Shown one piece after another: positions 1-5,479 of a DNA stretch of 5,479 nt; positions within the stretch are counted from its first letter, which is position 1, and every line of letters begins with the position of its first letter. The stretch is taken from positions 1-5,479 of the forward strand of contig JASHYD010001274.1 of assembly GCA_030043175.1 (NCBI GenBank). The letters are read 5' to 3'. Position numbers and translations under genes: made by a program. Origin of the DNA: Xanthobacteraceae bacterium (lineage in GTDB: Bacteria; Pseudomonadota; Alphaproteobacteria; Rhizobiales; Xanthobacteraceae). Under the pieces are notes generated by a model. The model searched no databases. It was not told where the DNA came from and saw only the letters and a list, made by a program, of their open reading frames with translations.

Positions 1-415
1 GCAAGCTCATCTCGACATCATGAAGTTTTACCTGCACCAGCTTGCGCGCCGGTGAGCAGCGCTCGCGTCTCCTTCGCTGGGATCGACTTGCAATGTATCG
101 GGCGGAACCAGCCCAACCGCATCAGCCGGGCGATTCTGCGCGCGTCTTTGCGGTCGGTCTTCAACGGCATCGTCCTGAGTGCGCTGCGCACGTGCCGTGT
201 CTCCAAGAGCTCGACCGCAAGTCCGGCTTGGCGCATCGCCACATAGAGCGATTGCGACACTGGCCCTGCTTCCAGCCCATTGCGCGTCAGCTCCACCTCA
301 ACAAGGCAATCAGAGCCTCCGGTTCACGGAGGATCTTTGGCGATGTTGCCGTGCCATCTACAACGCACACGCTTGAAGCGTCCAAAGACACGTCGATTCT
401 GACATAATGGTTGAT
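1..415 (-). pseudogene. Degenerate IS110-family transposase, 5' part, truncated by window edge
   Basis: This is the N-terminal half of an IS110-type (DEDD) transposase/recombinase, read in pieces across three frames. Piece one (about 415-300) carries NHYVRIDVSLDASSVCVVD, with the first catalytic Asp at 394-392. Piece two (296 to about 50) carries VELTRNGLEAGP (Glu at 272-270) and then KTDRKDARRIARLMR, with Asp codons at 155-153 and 146-144. Piece three (about 43-1) reads KLVQVKLHDVEMSL and runs off the left edge. Breaks lie near 330-345, near 297-305 (about ten bases missing, inferred from the usual family sequence) and at 44-56 (one extra base). The expected ATG start is ATC at 415-413, and the usual Gly before the first Asp is Arg. 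The acidic residues survive, but no continuous protein can be made. The family assignment is firm; the exact element is unknown. Confidence 0.88.
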
Positions 416-491
416 GGGGTCGTCCCTTGATGATGCTTGGAGCGGGCATCGACCGTAGTCCATCGATACCATCAGTTTGAGGGACGACTCC
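416..491. repeat. Inverted repeat at the upstream end of the IS110 remnant
   Basis: Bases 416-430 and 477-491 can pair over about 15 positions with a few G-T pairs. The core is nine perfect pairs, 419-427 with 480-488 (GTCGTCCCT / AGGGACGAC), and the loop is about 46 bases. It sits between the lost transposase start and the Tat leader, so it probably marks the outer end of the element. Terminal or subterminal repeats and structured end RNAs are known for IS110/IS1111 elements. With only about 75 bases available, a complete bridge RNA at this end is unlikely. The boundary is inferred. Confidence 0.55.
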
Positions 492-594
492 GTTTCGCCG
501 CAAGCACCGGCGCTACCGCTCCCAACGTGAGCCCACCGGCCAACGCACCGCCGCCCGTGAGGAGCTCCCTGCGGCTAGTTCGTCTCGAACCCAT
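472..594 (-). pseudogene. Tat signal peptide stump of an interrupted exported-protein gene
   Basis: A 40-codon reading frame starts with ATG at 594-592. It has a strong ribosome binding site, AAGGAGAG at 606-599, four bases upstream. Residues 4-9 (RRTSRR) followed by ELLTGGG give the twin-arginine motif S-R-R-E-L-L. A Gly/Ala/Leu-rich hydrophobic stretch covers residues 16-33 and ends in APVLAA, a plausible signal peptidase site. After about residue 34 the frame enters the IS110 end and stops (474-472). The natural reading is the 5' end of a Tat-exported, often cofactor-containing, periplasmic enzyme whose mature domain was cut off by the insertion. A molybdopterin enzyme of the sulfite oxidase type is one possibility, given the leader style and the ModA-like neighbour. 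The passenger cannot be identified from the leader alone. Confidence 0.72.
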
Positions 595-1005
595 CGGTCT
601 CTCCTTCGAAAAATGACACTATGACGAAATCACGTCCCGCGGACGAGAGCATACGCGGCCTTGCCAAATCTGGCCAGTGCTCATGAGCAGGGGCTTGTGA
701 AGCGCCAAGCTGATTCGCCGTCTTCCTGTCGCGCGGCGCCTCGGACCCCATCATCCGCAAGCTCAACCAAGCAGCGCTCGCAACCGCAGATACGCGGTCC
801 GTTGCAGGAGCGTCTGAATGTGTTAGGCGATTTGCGCCGGCAGCGTAAACACCCTATGGAAATATGGTACCGGAATAGCTCGGCCTCACGCGCAGCGCGA
901 GCCATTCCCTCGCAGCGGCTCCACGATCAGAATTCGGCAGGTGCATCGACCTCCCGAATGTCCTATAGCTTCATCGGAAGCACGGGAGCGGGCCGGGAGC
1001 CAATC
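595..1005. other. Divergent intergenic region, no supported gene
   Basis: This 411-base gap separates the minus-strand Tat leader from the plus-strand ModA-like gene, so promoters for both may lie here. I see only the two ribosome binding sites, at 599-606 (minus) and 995-999 (plus). The open frame running upstream of 1006 from 661 has low-complexity Arg/Ser-rich composition, matches no domain I know and precedes a perfect signal peptide, so I treat it as non-coding. No convincing -35/-10 pair, operator or terminator was recognised. Confidence 0.6.
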
Positions 1006-1773
1006 ATGAAGACTTTCTCATTCGTCGTCTTTACTACGCTGCTGGTTTGGCCAGTCGCAGCGTCGGCGCAGTTGAACGTTATGATATCCGGCGGGTTCAG
1101 TGGCGCCTACGAGCAGCTGTTGCCGGAATTCGAGCGGACAAGCCACATCAAGGTCACGACCGGATCAGGTGCGTCGCAAGGAACCGGCCCGCAAACGATC
1201 GCCGCCCGGCTCGCCCGCGGCGTGCCTACCAACGTGGTCATCCTTTCCAGGGAAGGCCTTAGTGAGCTCATCGCCGCGAAGAAAATCGTGGCCGGAACGG
1301 ACGTGGATCTTGCGCGAGTACCTCTCGGTGTGGCGGTGCGGGCGGGGACCCCGAAACCCGACGTGAGCACCGTCGAGGCCTTCAAACAACTCTTGCTCAG
1401 AGCTCAAACCGTCGCAATCCCCGGAAGCACCAGTGGCATCTGGCTTACGAACGATCTCTTTCCGCGCCTCGGCATCGCCGAAAAGATCAATGTCAAGATT
1501 ACGCCGCGCGGCTCGGACGCGACTGGCCTAGTCGCCACAGGCGGTGCGGATCTTGCGGTGATGCCGGTCAGTGAAATTTTGCACGCGGCGGGCGTCGAGT
1601 TTGCAGGCAGCGTCGCACCGGAGATCCAATTCGTCCAGACGTTTTCGGCCGGCGTAGTGGTCGGCTCCGGAGACATTGAACGTTCCAAGCAACTGATCGA
1701 ATTTCTTGCGTCCGCGCACGCTTCAGAGACAATTAGGAAAAGCGGAATGGAGCCGCTTGCAACCTCGAGGTAG
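1006..1773 (+). CDS. ModA-like periplasmic substrate-binding protein (SBP_bac_11 type)
   Basis: This encodes a 255-residue exported protein of the molybdate/tungstate-type substrate-binding family, predicted to capture an oxyanion or related ligand in the periplasm for an ABC importer. Residues 1-21 are a Sec signal peptide (MKTFSFVV...VAASA) with an A-S-A cleavage site before Gln22. The mature part has the two-lobe order of the family: an early Ser/Gly loop (SGGFSGAYEQLLPEFE, 28-43), GSGASQGTGPQTIAARL (53-69), a central PGSTSGIWLTNDLFP (139-153), and the late GGADLAVMPVSEIL (179-192). Length is normal. I chose ATG at 1006 because GGGAG (995-999) lies six bases upstream and the signal peptide begins there. 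No modB/modC homologue is present, so it is an orphan here. Ligand specificity is unproven, and it may be a solute-binding paralogue rather than true ModA. Confidence 0.85.
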   Translation: MKTFSFVVFTTLLVWPVAASAQLNVMISGGFSGAYEQLLPEFERTSHIKVTTGSGASQGTGPQTIAARLARGVPTNVVILSREGLSELIAAKKIVAGTDVDLARVPLGVAVRAGTPKPDVSTVEAFKQLLLRAQTVAIPGSTSGIWLTNDLFPRLGIAEKINVKITPRGSDATGLVATGGADLAVMPVSEILHAAGVEFAGSVAPEIQFVQTFSAGVVVGSGDIERSKQLIEFLASAHASETIRKSGMEPLATSR

Positions 1774-2350
1774 GATAGGCTGCAACCAAACAGGCGCGAT
1801 TAACGGAATGCCTCTGACGGATGACGCCGATTTTTGGCCGTCCTGCAGTAGCGCGCCGAATGTCTGAGTTTGGCGGTAATACCGTGCGGCCCACGAGTCC
1901 TCGGGTTTATTCACTCTGCGTGCGCCCACAGGTCTCAAGAACGTTGGTGTCCAATTACCGCACAGAGATTTCACGCAGCCCTGGATTTAGGCATCGTTTC
2001 GAAGAGGCGCAGGCTAGCGTCGCTCGCCTTCGCCCGGCGAGCAGGCCTCGGCCTCTTCGCTTATGCCCTATAGCCCCCGGAGGCCGGGGCCGCCCATACC
2101 TAACCGCTACCCAGACGCATAGGCATTGGTGGCAGCCCACACCGTCGCATCCGGTACGGGCCAGCAAAGCTTGGTTCGGGCTCCCTCTCTCAACAAGCTC
2201 GGGAGCATCTTCGAGCAAGCCGTGGCCGTCAGCATTGCGCTAAGTCCATTGAGGGCCGCAAGACCGTCGCATACGTGCCGAGTTTCTGCGAATGCGGCCC
2301 AATGTTATTTTCGCCTTCAAAAACCGTTAGCATAGCTTAATTGCCTGCCG
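1774..2350. other. Intergenic stretch with no supported gene
   Basis: Open frames occur on both strands but look like GC-rich noise: they are Arg/Pro/Cys-rich, lack good ribosome binding sites and resemble no family I know. Two compact hairpins are visible: 2022-2042 (GCTCGCC / GGCGAGC, seven pairs, seven-base loop) and 2075-2089 (CCCCGG / CCGGGG, three-base loop). Neither is followed by a T tract, so neither is a convincing terminator. Decayed coding sequence cannot be ruled out. Confidence 0.55.
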
Positions 2351-2356
2351 TTGACC

Positions 2357-2415
2357 CCCGATTCCGGATCCCATAGCTACTTTCCAGCAAAATAAAATAG
2401 CTAGCCGGAATCGGG
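2357..2415. repeat. Nested inverted repeat (CCCGATTCCGG / CCGGAATCGGG)
   Basis: An outer perfect 11-base inverted repeat (2357-2367 with 2405-2415) encloses a second six-base pair (TAGCTA at 2374-2379 and 2398-2403) around an AT-rich loop. The sequence style, with GACCCCCGATTCCGG facing GCCGGAATCGGG, recalls the repeated ends of IS21-family elements in Rhizobiales, but no istA or istB coding sequence is present. Reading it as an IS end is inference; the repeat itself is plain. Confidence 0.7.
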
Positions 2416-2471
2416 TCGGAACAAAGTGGCCCCAACCACAGCAGTAGGAGTCGGTAAGCGTCTAAGGCCGC

Positions 2472-2539
2472 GCTCTCAAAGGTGAGGCTGAGAGCAGGCC
2501 CCGATTTCCACAGCCCCAAGCAATCGGGAAACCGGGGCC
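2472..2539. repeat. Two tandem hairpins following the nested repeat
   Basis: The first hairpin is GCTCTCA (2472-2478) with TGAGAGC (2489-2495), seven perfect pairs and a ten-base loop. It is followed after one base by GGCCCCG (2497-2503) with CGGGGCC (2533-2539), a stem that continues after one mismatch with five more pairs (2505-2509 with 2527-2531). The GGCCCCGAT start recurs at 2652 and 2791. Possible roles are IS-end repeats or a structured RNA; no T tract follows on the plus strand. Confidence 0.6.
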
Positions 2540-2646
2540 ACTCTCTGCCCCGTCACTAAAACTTGCTTCATACGCCGCGCGTCAGTAGAAAATAGCTGCA
2601 ATGAAATATCGCAGGACTGTTGTGGGCCGGACACGAGCACAGAGAC

Positions 2647-2691
2647 AAAAAGGCCCCGATCAGTGAGATTGGGGAGGGGACGATCGGGGCC
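2647..2691 (-). terminator. Strong intrinsic terminator, minus strand
   Basis: On the minus strand GGCCCCGATC (2691-2682) pairs perfectly with GATCGGGGCC (2661-2652) across a 20-base loop, and five T residues follow (2651-2647). This is the classic Rho-independent layout, and it works only for leftward transcripts because no T run follows on the plus strand. No supported protein gene lies just upstream on that strand (2692 to about 2880), so it would end either a small RNA or a transcript from a lost gene. Confidence 0.75.
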
Positions 2692-2785
2692 GAGACCAGT
2701 GTCCCCCTTATAGATGATTCGCGGTTCGTCTGCCCAAACACAGATTCTGTCGGACTATTGCGACAGAGCAAAGCAAACTTCGCAT

Positions 2786-2802
2786 AAAAAGGCCCCGATC
2801 AG
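2786..2802 (-). repeat. Second partial copy of the terminator arm (17-base direct repeat)
   Basis: AAAAAGGCCCCGATCAG at 2786-2802 repeats exactly the 17 bases at 2647-2663. On the minus strand it reads as the 3' arm of the terminator plus its T tract. The matching 5' arm is missing to its right, so this copy cannot form the same hairpin. The arrangement suggests a duplicated or partly deleted transcript end. Confidence 0.7.
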
Positions 2803-2886
2803 CGAACGTCATGGAGCAAACGGCCGGTCGGCGCTAAGTGGCTCGGCCAAGCTCGCTCACGTTATGAGATCGGCGCTGCTGGGGCA

Positions 2887-2900
2887 TTGACCAGGATCAA
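2887..2900. promoter_or_regulatory. Candidate FixK/FNR-type binding site
   Basis: TTGACCAGGATCAA fits the TTGA-N6-TCAA dyad bound by FixK/FNR-family oxygen-responsive regulators in rhizobia and related bacteria. It lies 262 bases before the start codon at 3162, far for a site that normally sits near -41. It may serve a leftward transcript, an upstream start for the 3162 gene, or nothing. The match is good, but a site this short can occur by chance. Confidence 0.5.
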
Positions 2901-3022
2901 GCTCGCCTAACAGCCATCAGCCGCTCGCTGGCTGAAATTCCGCTGCCCCGTGGTAATGGCCTCCGCTTGAGCAACAGCTCAACTGCTAATGAAGCGTTAC
3001 ATCGGCGTAAAGGTCAGCGCTT

Positions 3023-3034
3023 GCCCGCGCGGGC
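3023..3034. repeat. Perfect 12-base palindrome
   Basis: GCCCGCGCGGGC is a perfect palindrome of six bases per arm, between the FixK-type box and the sigma-54-like promoter. It could be an operator half-way up the leader region, but pure G/C palindromes are common in GC-rich genomes. Confidence 0.3.
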
Positions 3035-3094
3035 GGGAAGTTGATGCGCCGGTCTAACCGGGTTGGCCGGGATGCCGTAGAAGTCGACAGACTC

Positions 3095-3110
3095 TGGCGC
3101 AGGAATTGCA
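3095..3110 (+). promoter_or_regulatory. Candidate sigma-54 (-24/-12) promoter
   Basis: TGGCGCAGGAATTGCA matches the RpoN consensus TGGCACG-N4-TTGCA, with GG and GC separated by exactly ten bases. It differs at two consensus positions (A to G, G to A). Predicted transcription would begin near 3121, giving a leader of about 40 bases to the ATG at 3162. No NifA-type TGT-N10-ACA site is visible between 2886 and 3094, so any activator would be another enhancer-binding protein. Confidence 0.5.
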
Positions 3111-3161
3111 AGCCAGCAACCAACCTCGAGCTGGGCGAGGACCATCGCTGGAGAAGTTACC

Positions 3162-4130
3162 ATGAACGCACATCAGTGTGCTTTCGTTCTAGCGGCGACA
3201 TTAGCAGTGTCCGTCGCAATGCCAGGTCTGGGCCAAATAGTGGCACCGGCAGTCGGAACATCCATTCCGGATTTTTCCGGCATATGGGCGCACCCGTACC
3301 TCTTCCCCGGCTTCGAACAGCCTGTGTCCGGCCGAGGGCCGCTGGTGAACAAGTATCGTCGGCCGCAACTTTTCGACTCTGACGGTCGGCCTTTGCTGCC
3401 GGGTGAGCAAGTGCTTGTAGGCAACAATAACATGCTGGTCGCCGATTATGCGGATCCTATTTTGAAGTCGCACGCTGCGGAAGCTGTGAGGAAGCACGGT
3501 GAAATTGAACTAAATGGGAGCGCTGCTCCGAATCCGAGCAACCAGTGCTGGCCAGAACCAATGCCCTACATTCTCTGGAATTTTGGAATGCAGATACTGC
3601 AGCGACCCGACAAGGTCATCATCCTGTACGATGAAGATCATGAATTCCGTCAAGTGCGAATGAACCAGTCTCATCCGGCAGAGGTGGCGCCGTCCTGGTA
3701 TGGCGATTCAGTTGGCCACTATGAAGGTGAGACGCTGGTGATCGACACCGTAGGCGTAAAGGTTGATCGGCCGTTTGCTATGATCGACATGTTCGGGACG
3801 CCGTATACCCCAGCCTTGCACGTGGTGGAGCGTTATCGGCTGATCGACTATGACGCTGCCAAGCAAGCGCAGGATCTGGCCGGTACACAGCTTTTCCGAC
3901 TTCCGGGGGCCGCTGAAGGCTGGTCGCCCGATCCTGCCTACAAAGGAAAGGGCTTGCAACTGGAGTTTACCGTCGAGGATGAAGGCGTCTACGCAATGTC
4001 CTGGTCGGCAGCCATGACGTATCGGCGCGTGGAGCGGGAATGGCCAGAAACGGTCTGTGCCGATAATCCGCATGTGTATTATGCTGGTCAGGACACCGCT
4101 GTTCCTCGCGCCGACAAACCGGATTTCTGA
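3162..4130 (+). CDS. Conserved exported protein of unknown function
   Basis: This is a 322-residue protein with a Sec-type signal peptide (residues 1 to about 24, MNAHQCAFVL...PGLG), so the product is probably periplasmic. ATG at 3162 is supported by GGAGAAG at 3150-3156, five bases upstream, and by the signal peptide. The mature chain has the opening PDFSGIW (36-42), CWPEPMPYILW (129-139), RPDKVIILYDEDHEFRQVRMN (148-168) and SWYGDSVGHYEGETLVIDT (178-196), then AMIDMFGTPYTPALHVVERY (206-225). I recall this PSWYGDSVGHxEGDTLVIDT pattern from uncharacterised exported proteins of Bradyrhizobium and acidobacteria. No catalytic signature, haem motif or lipobox is present. The mature part has exactly two Cys (129 and 299), which could form one disulfide. 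It appears monocistronic, with a possible sigma-54 promoter at 3095-3110. Coding status is firm; function is unknown. Confidence 0.88.
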   Translation: MNAHQCAFVLAATLAVSVAMPGLGQIVAPAVGTSIPDFSGIWAHPYLFPGFEQPVSGRGPLVNKYRRPQLFDSDGRPLLPGEQVLVGNNNMLVADYADPILKSHAAEAVRKHGEIELNGSAAPNPSNQCWPEPMPYILWNFGMQILQRPDKVIILYDEDHEFRQVRMNQSHPAEVAPSWYGDSVGHYEGETLVIDTVGVKVDRPFAMIDMFGTPYTPALHVVERYRLIDYDAAKQAQDLAGTQLFRLPGAAEGWSPDPAYKGKGLQLEFTVEDEGVYAMSWSAAMTYRRVEREWPETVCADNPHVYYAGQDTAVPRADKPDF

Positions 4131-4333
4131 GTGGGGGACGCAGGCCGGGGACACAGGGCAAGGCCAGAGCCAATCGAAACTTTGGAGTCGTCGGCACGCA
4201 CGGCAGCTCGGGATGATTCTTGTTTCGCAAGGCGCAGGGCCTCAGCGCCACGGCGTCGGTGGGCGGGCGTTATGGGGTATGCAGGCGTAGGAGTTGCAAG
4301 CCGAGGTCGAAGAAGACGCTATGTTCGTTGTTA

Positions 4334-4348
4334 CCGGCGCCGCGCCGG
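4334..4348. repeat. Compact GC hairpin downstream of the exported-protein gene
   Basis: CCGGCG (4334-4339) and CGCCGG (4343-4348) form a six-pair stem with a three-base loop, about 200 bases after the stop codon at 4130. The following sequence is only mildly T-rich, so it is at best a weak terminator. Bases 4131-4365 otherwise show nothing recognisable. Confidence 0.3.
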
Positions 4349-4371
4349 CCTATCTTATCCGGGCAAAGAAA

Positions 4372-4591
4372 ATCAAGCGTCTTCCGGCTGGGTTCTTTCA
4401 ACCGATTTAAAGCCTCAAAACCGCAGTCCGGCACCGATTGGGTCTACGAAATCAAGCATCACGGCTACCCAATTATCGTTCGCCGGGACGGTCCCACCGT
4501 GCGGCTTTTCAGCCGCGACGCGTATGATGGACTGCGCGGCTGTCAGCCATTGCGGCTGCCGAGCGGGTCCAAGCCGAGAGCTTCGCGATTG
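4372..4591 (+). pseudogene. ATP-dependent DNA ligase (LigD ligase-domain type), N-terminal remnant
   Basis: This is the start of an ATP-dependent DNA ligase of the kind used in Ku/LigD-type end joining, broken into pieces. IKRLPAGFFQP reads from 4372. A short deletion near 4405-4412 moves the frame, and KASKPQSGTDWVYEIKHHGY then VRRDGPTVRLFSRDAYD follow. One base is lost near 4528-4530 and the original frame returns with ARLSAIAAAERV then AESFAIDG, ending near 4591. The adenylation motif should read KxDG; here it is KHHG (Lys codon 4454-4456), so the essential Asp is replaced by His, and the following conserved Arg is Pro. Similarity ceases after the IDG segment, so the rest of the ligase is gone. 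A non-functional remnant is nearly certain; which ligase paralogue it came from is not. Confidence 0.8.
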
Positions 4592-4850
4592 ACGGCCCGA
4601 CAAGTTCTGACGATGCCCACACTGATGGTGGTGCGGCGATGACCTGCCGCGAAGGCGAAATCACCGCGGTGATCTCGAGCGCAAATGCTGCATCACTTGG
4701 CGCCGCGCGGTACCTCATGAACAGTGAGGTGATATTTTGCGCTTGTCCAGCGATTGACCCTGAGCGAACGCTAAGAACGCCCCGTCGCACCAGCCATGTC
4801 GGCACGTCGGTAGGGCCATCGACGTCGGCCACGCACCGATCGTCCCGGCT

Positions 4851-5479
4851 CTACCGGGCTCGCTTGGGCGCACTGACGATTTCGGTCTCGACGTGCTCGT
4901 TGAAAACGCCAGCCGGACTGAGGCTGAGTAGCGCTTTGGATAGTTCCGTCTCGAACGCGTTGGCATTGTCGCCGAATAGTGGCCTAGCGGAGCTTGATAT
5001 CGAATAGACGCATCCGATAATCGAATTTACGTCGCGCGTGATAGTGCTCGCAAACTCATGAGCCGCGAATTTGGAGAAGTATTCTGACCGGCGCAGTGCT
5101 AGTTCGTGTTCAGGCTCTTGCGGATTGGATTTCGGATGCCGAGTTCGCGGCCCAAGGAATTTGGCGACGAGCTGGTTGGCGACCGCTTCCCAGCTCTCTT
5201 GGGGACGCCGCTTGCCGGCGTTCACCAGCGCCAGTCCTCCGCCATCTGCGATGAGGATGGCGAGTTTCCGGAGCACCTCGTCACGATCCATCCAGTGAAA
5301 AGACTGCCCCATTGTGGTCACTCGAAACGGCCCCCCTCCGGGCGAAATATCCTCCGCCCTGGACTGCAGCCATTGGATGTTCTGCCGGCCCAGGGACGCG
5401 GCCAAATGCCGACCTTCGGCGATCATGTCCGCATCTGGATCGACGGCAACGACCTCGCCGACGGTATAGGAAAGCGGAA
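4851..5479 (-). CDS. Class I SAM-dependent methyltransferase, C-terminal 208 residues
   Basis: The frame is open to the right edge, so the true start lies outside; ATG at 5426 is internal because conserved sequence continues upstream of it. The visible part begins in the Rossmann fold just after the missing glycine-rich motif I. LSYTVGEVVAVDPDADMIAEG (residues 2-22 of the visible part) gives strand 2 with the acidic VDPD that holds the SAM ribose. FRVTTMGQSFHWMDRDEVLRKL follows, typical of the motif II-to-III region of this family, then LIADGGGLALVN, strand 5. The C-terminal part (LFGDNANAFETELSKALLSLSPAGVFNE) is a usual ending of these proteins, and the stop is TAG at 4853-4851. The substrate cannot be told from sequence. 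No frame break is seen. A small hairpin over the stop (4844-4858, five pairs) lacks a T tract. Confidence 0.85.
   Translation of the reverse strand, partial: PLSYTVGEVVAVDPDADMIAEGRHLAASLGRQNIQWLQSRAEDISPGGGPFRVTTMGQSFHWMDRDEVLRKLAILIADGGGLALVNAGKRRPQESWEAVANQLVAKFLGPRTRHPKSNPQEPEHELALRRSEYFSKFAAHEFASTITRDVNSIIGCVYSISSSARPLFGDNANAFETELSKALLSLSPAGVFNEHVETEIVSAPKRAR

Noticed and set aside
661..1005. Upstream extension of the ModA-like gene by 115 residues
   Set aside because: The extension would bury a perfect Sec signal peptide inside the protein, has noise-like composition, and a good ribosome binding site supports ATG 1006.
2075..2089. CCCCGG/CCGGGG hairpin as a terminator
   Set aside because: There is no T tract on either side and no gene ends nearby.
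1955..2218. 87-residue minus-strand open frame with several Cys
   Set aside because: The Cys spacing fits no zinc or iron-sulfur motif, and there is no start signal or recognisable family.
1821..2243. 140-residue plus-strand open frame
   Set aside because: It is rich in Arg/Pro/Ser, has no ribosome binding site or known domain, and overlaps equally long frames on the other strand, so GC-rich chance is likelier.
2886..3094. NifA upstream activator site for the sigma-54-like promoter
   Set aside because: No TGT-N10-ACA sequence is present; the segment contains no TGT at all.
4509..4832. 107-residue minus-strand open frame
   Set aside because: It runs antisense through the ligase remnant and has no family resemblance.
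4639..5007. 122-residue plus-strand open frame
   Set aside because: It overlaps the methyltransferase antisense for about half its length, and the methyltransferase is clearly the real gene.
1..5479. CRISPR array, tRNA, rRNA, toxin-antitoxin or phage-defence genes
   Set aside because: I looked for regularly spaced repeats, tRNA-like T-arm sequences and typical small gene pairs and found none that could be supported.

Overview
The window looks like part of an accessory region from a high-GC alphaproteobacterium, most likely Bradyrhizobium or a close relative. That assignment rests on recognised protein families, codon character and a FixK-type box; no marker gene was compared. It holds three intact-looking coding sequences (one cut by the right edge), one beheaded gene start, two clear pseudogenes and about 1.4 kb of non-coding sequence rich in inverted repeats.

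Layout. Bases 1-415 (minus) are a decayed IS110-family transposase. It has at least three frame breaks and a lost start codon, although all four DEDD-type acidic residues can still be read. Its upstream end abuts a 40-codon Tat signal peptide with a good ribosome binding site (472-594, minus), which is probably the stump of an exported enzyme gene broken by the insertion. Diverging from it, after a 411-base gap, is a ModA-like periplasmic substrate-binding protein (1006-1773, plus) with no permease or ATPase gene in view.

Bases 1774-3161 contain no gene I can support. They hold a run of hairpins (2357-2539) that resemble the ends of an IS21-type element, a strong minus-strand intrinsic terminator (2647-2691), and a partial second copy of it (2786-2802). 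There is also a FixK/FNR-type box (2887-2900) and a candidate sigma-54 -24/-12 promoter (3095-3110). The sigma-54 site lies just ahead of a conserved exported protein of unknown function (3162-4130, plus).

Bases 4372-4591 (plus) are the N-terminal remnant of an ATP-dependent DNA ligase. It is broken by two frameshifts and has lost the Asp of its KxDG active-site motif. The right end carries the C-terminal part of a class I SAM-dependent methyltransferase (4851-5479, minus), whose start lies beyond the window.

The genes do not form an evident operon or pathway. Two links are plausible: a ModA-like protein beside a broken Tat-exported (possibly molybdenum) enzyme, and possible low-oxygen or sigma-54 control of the exported protein. 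I found no defence system, CRISPR array, tRNA or rRNA, and nothing that convincingly amounts to a new system.
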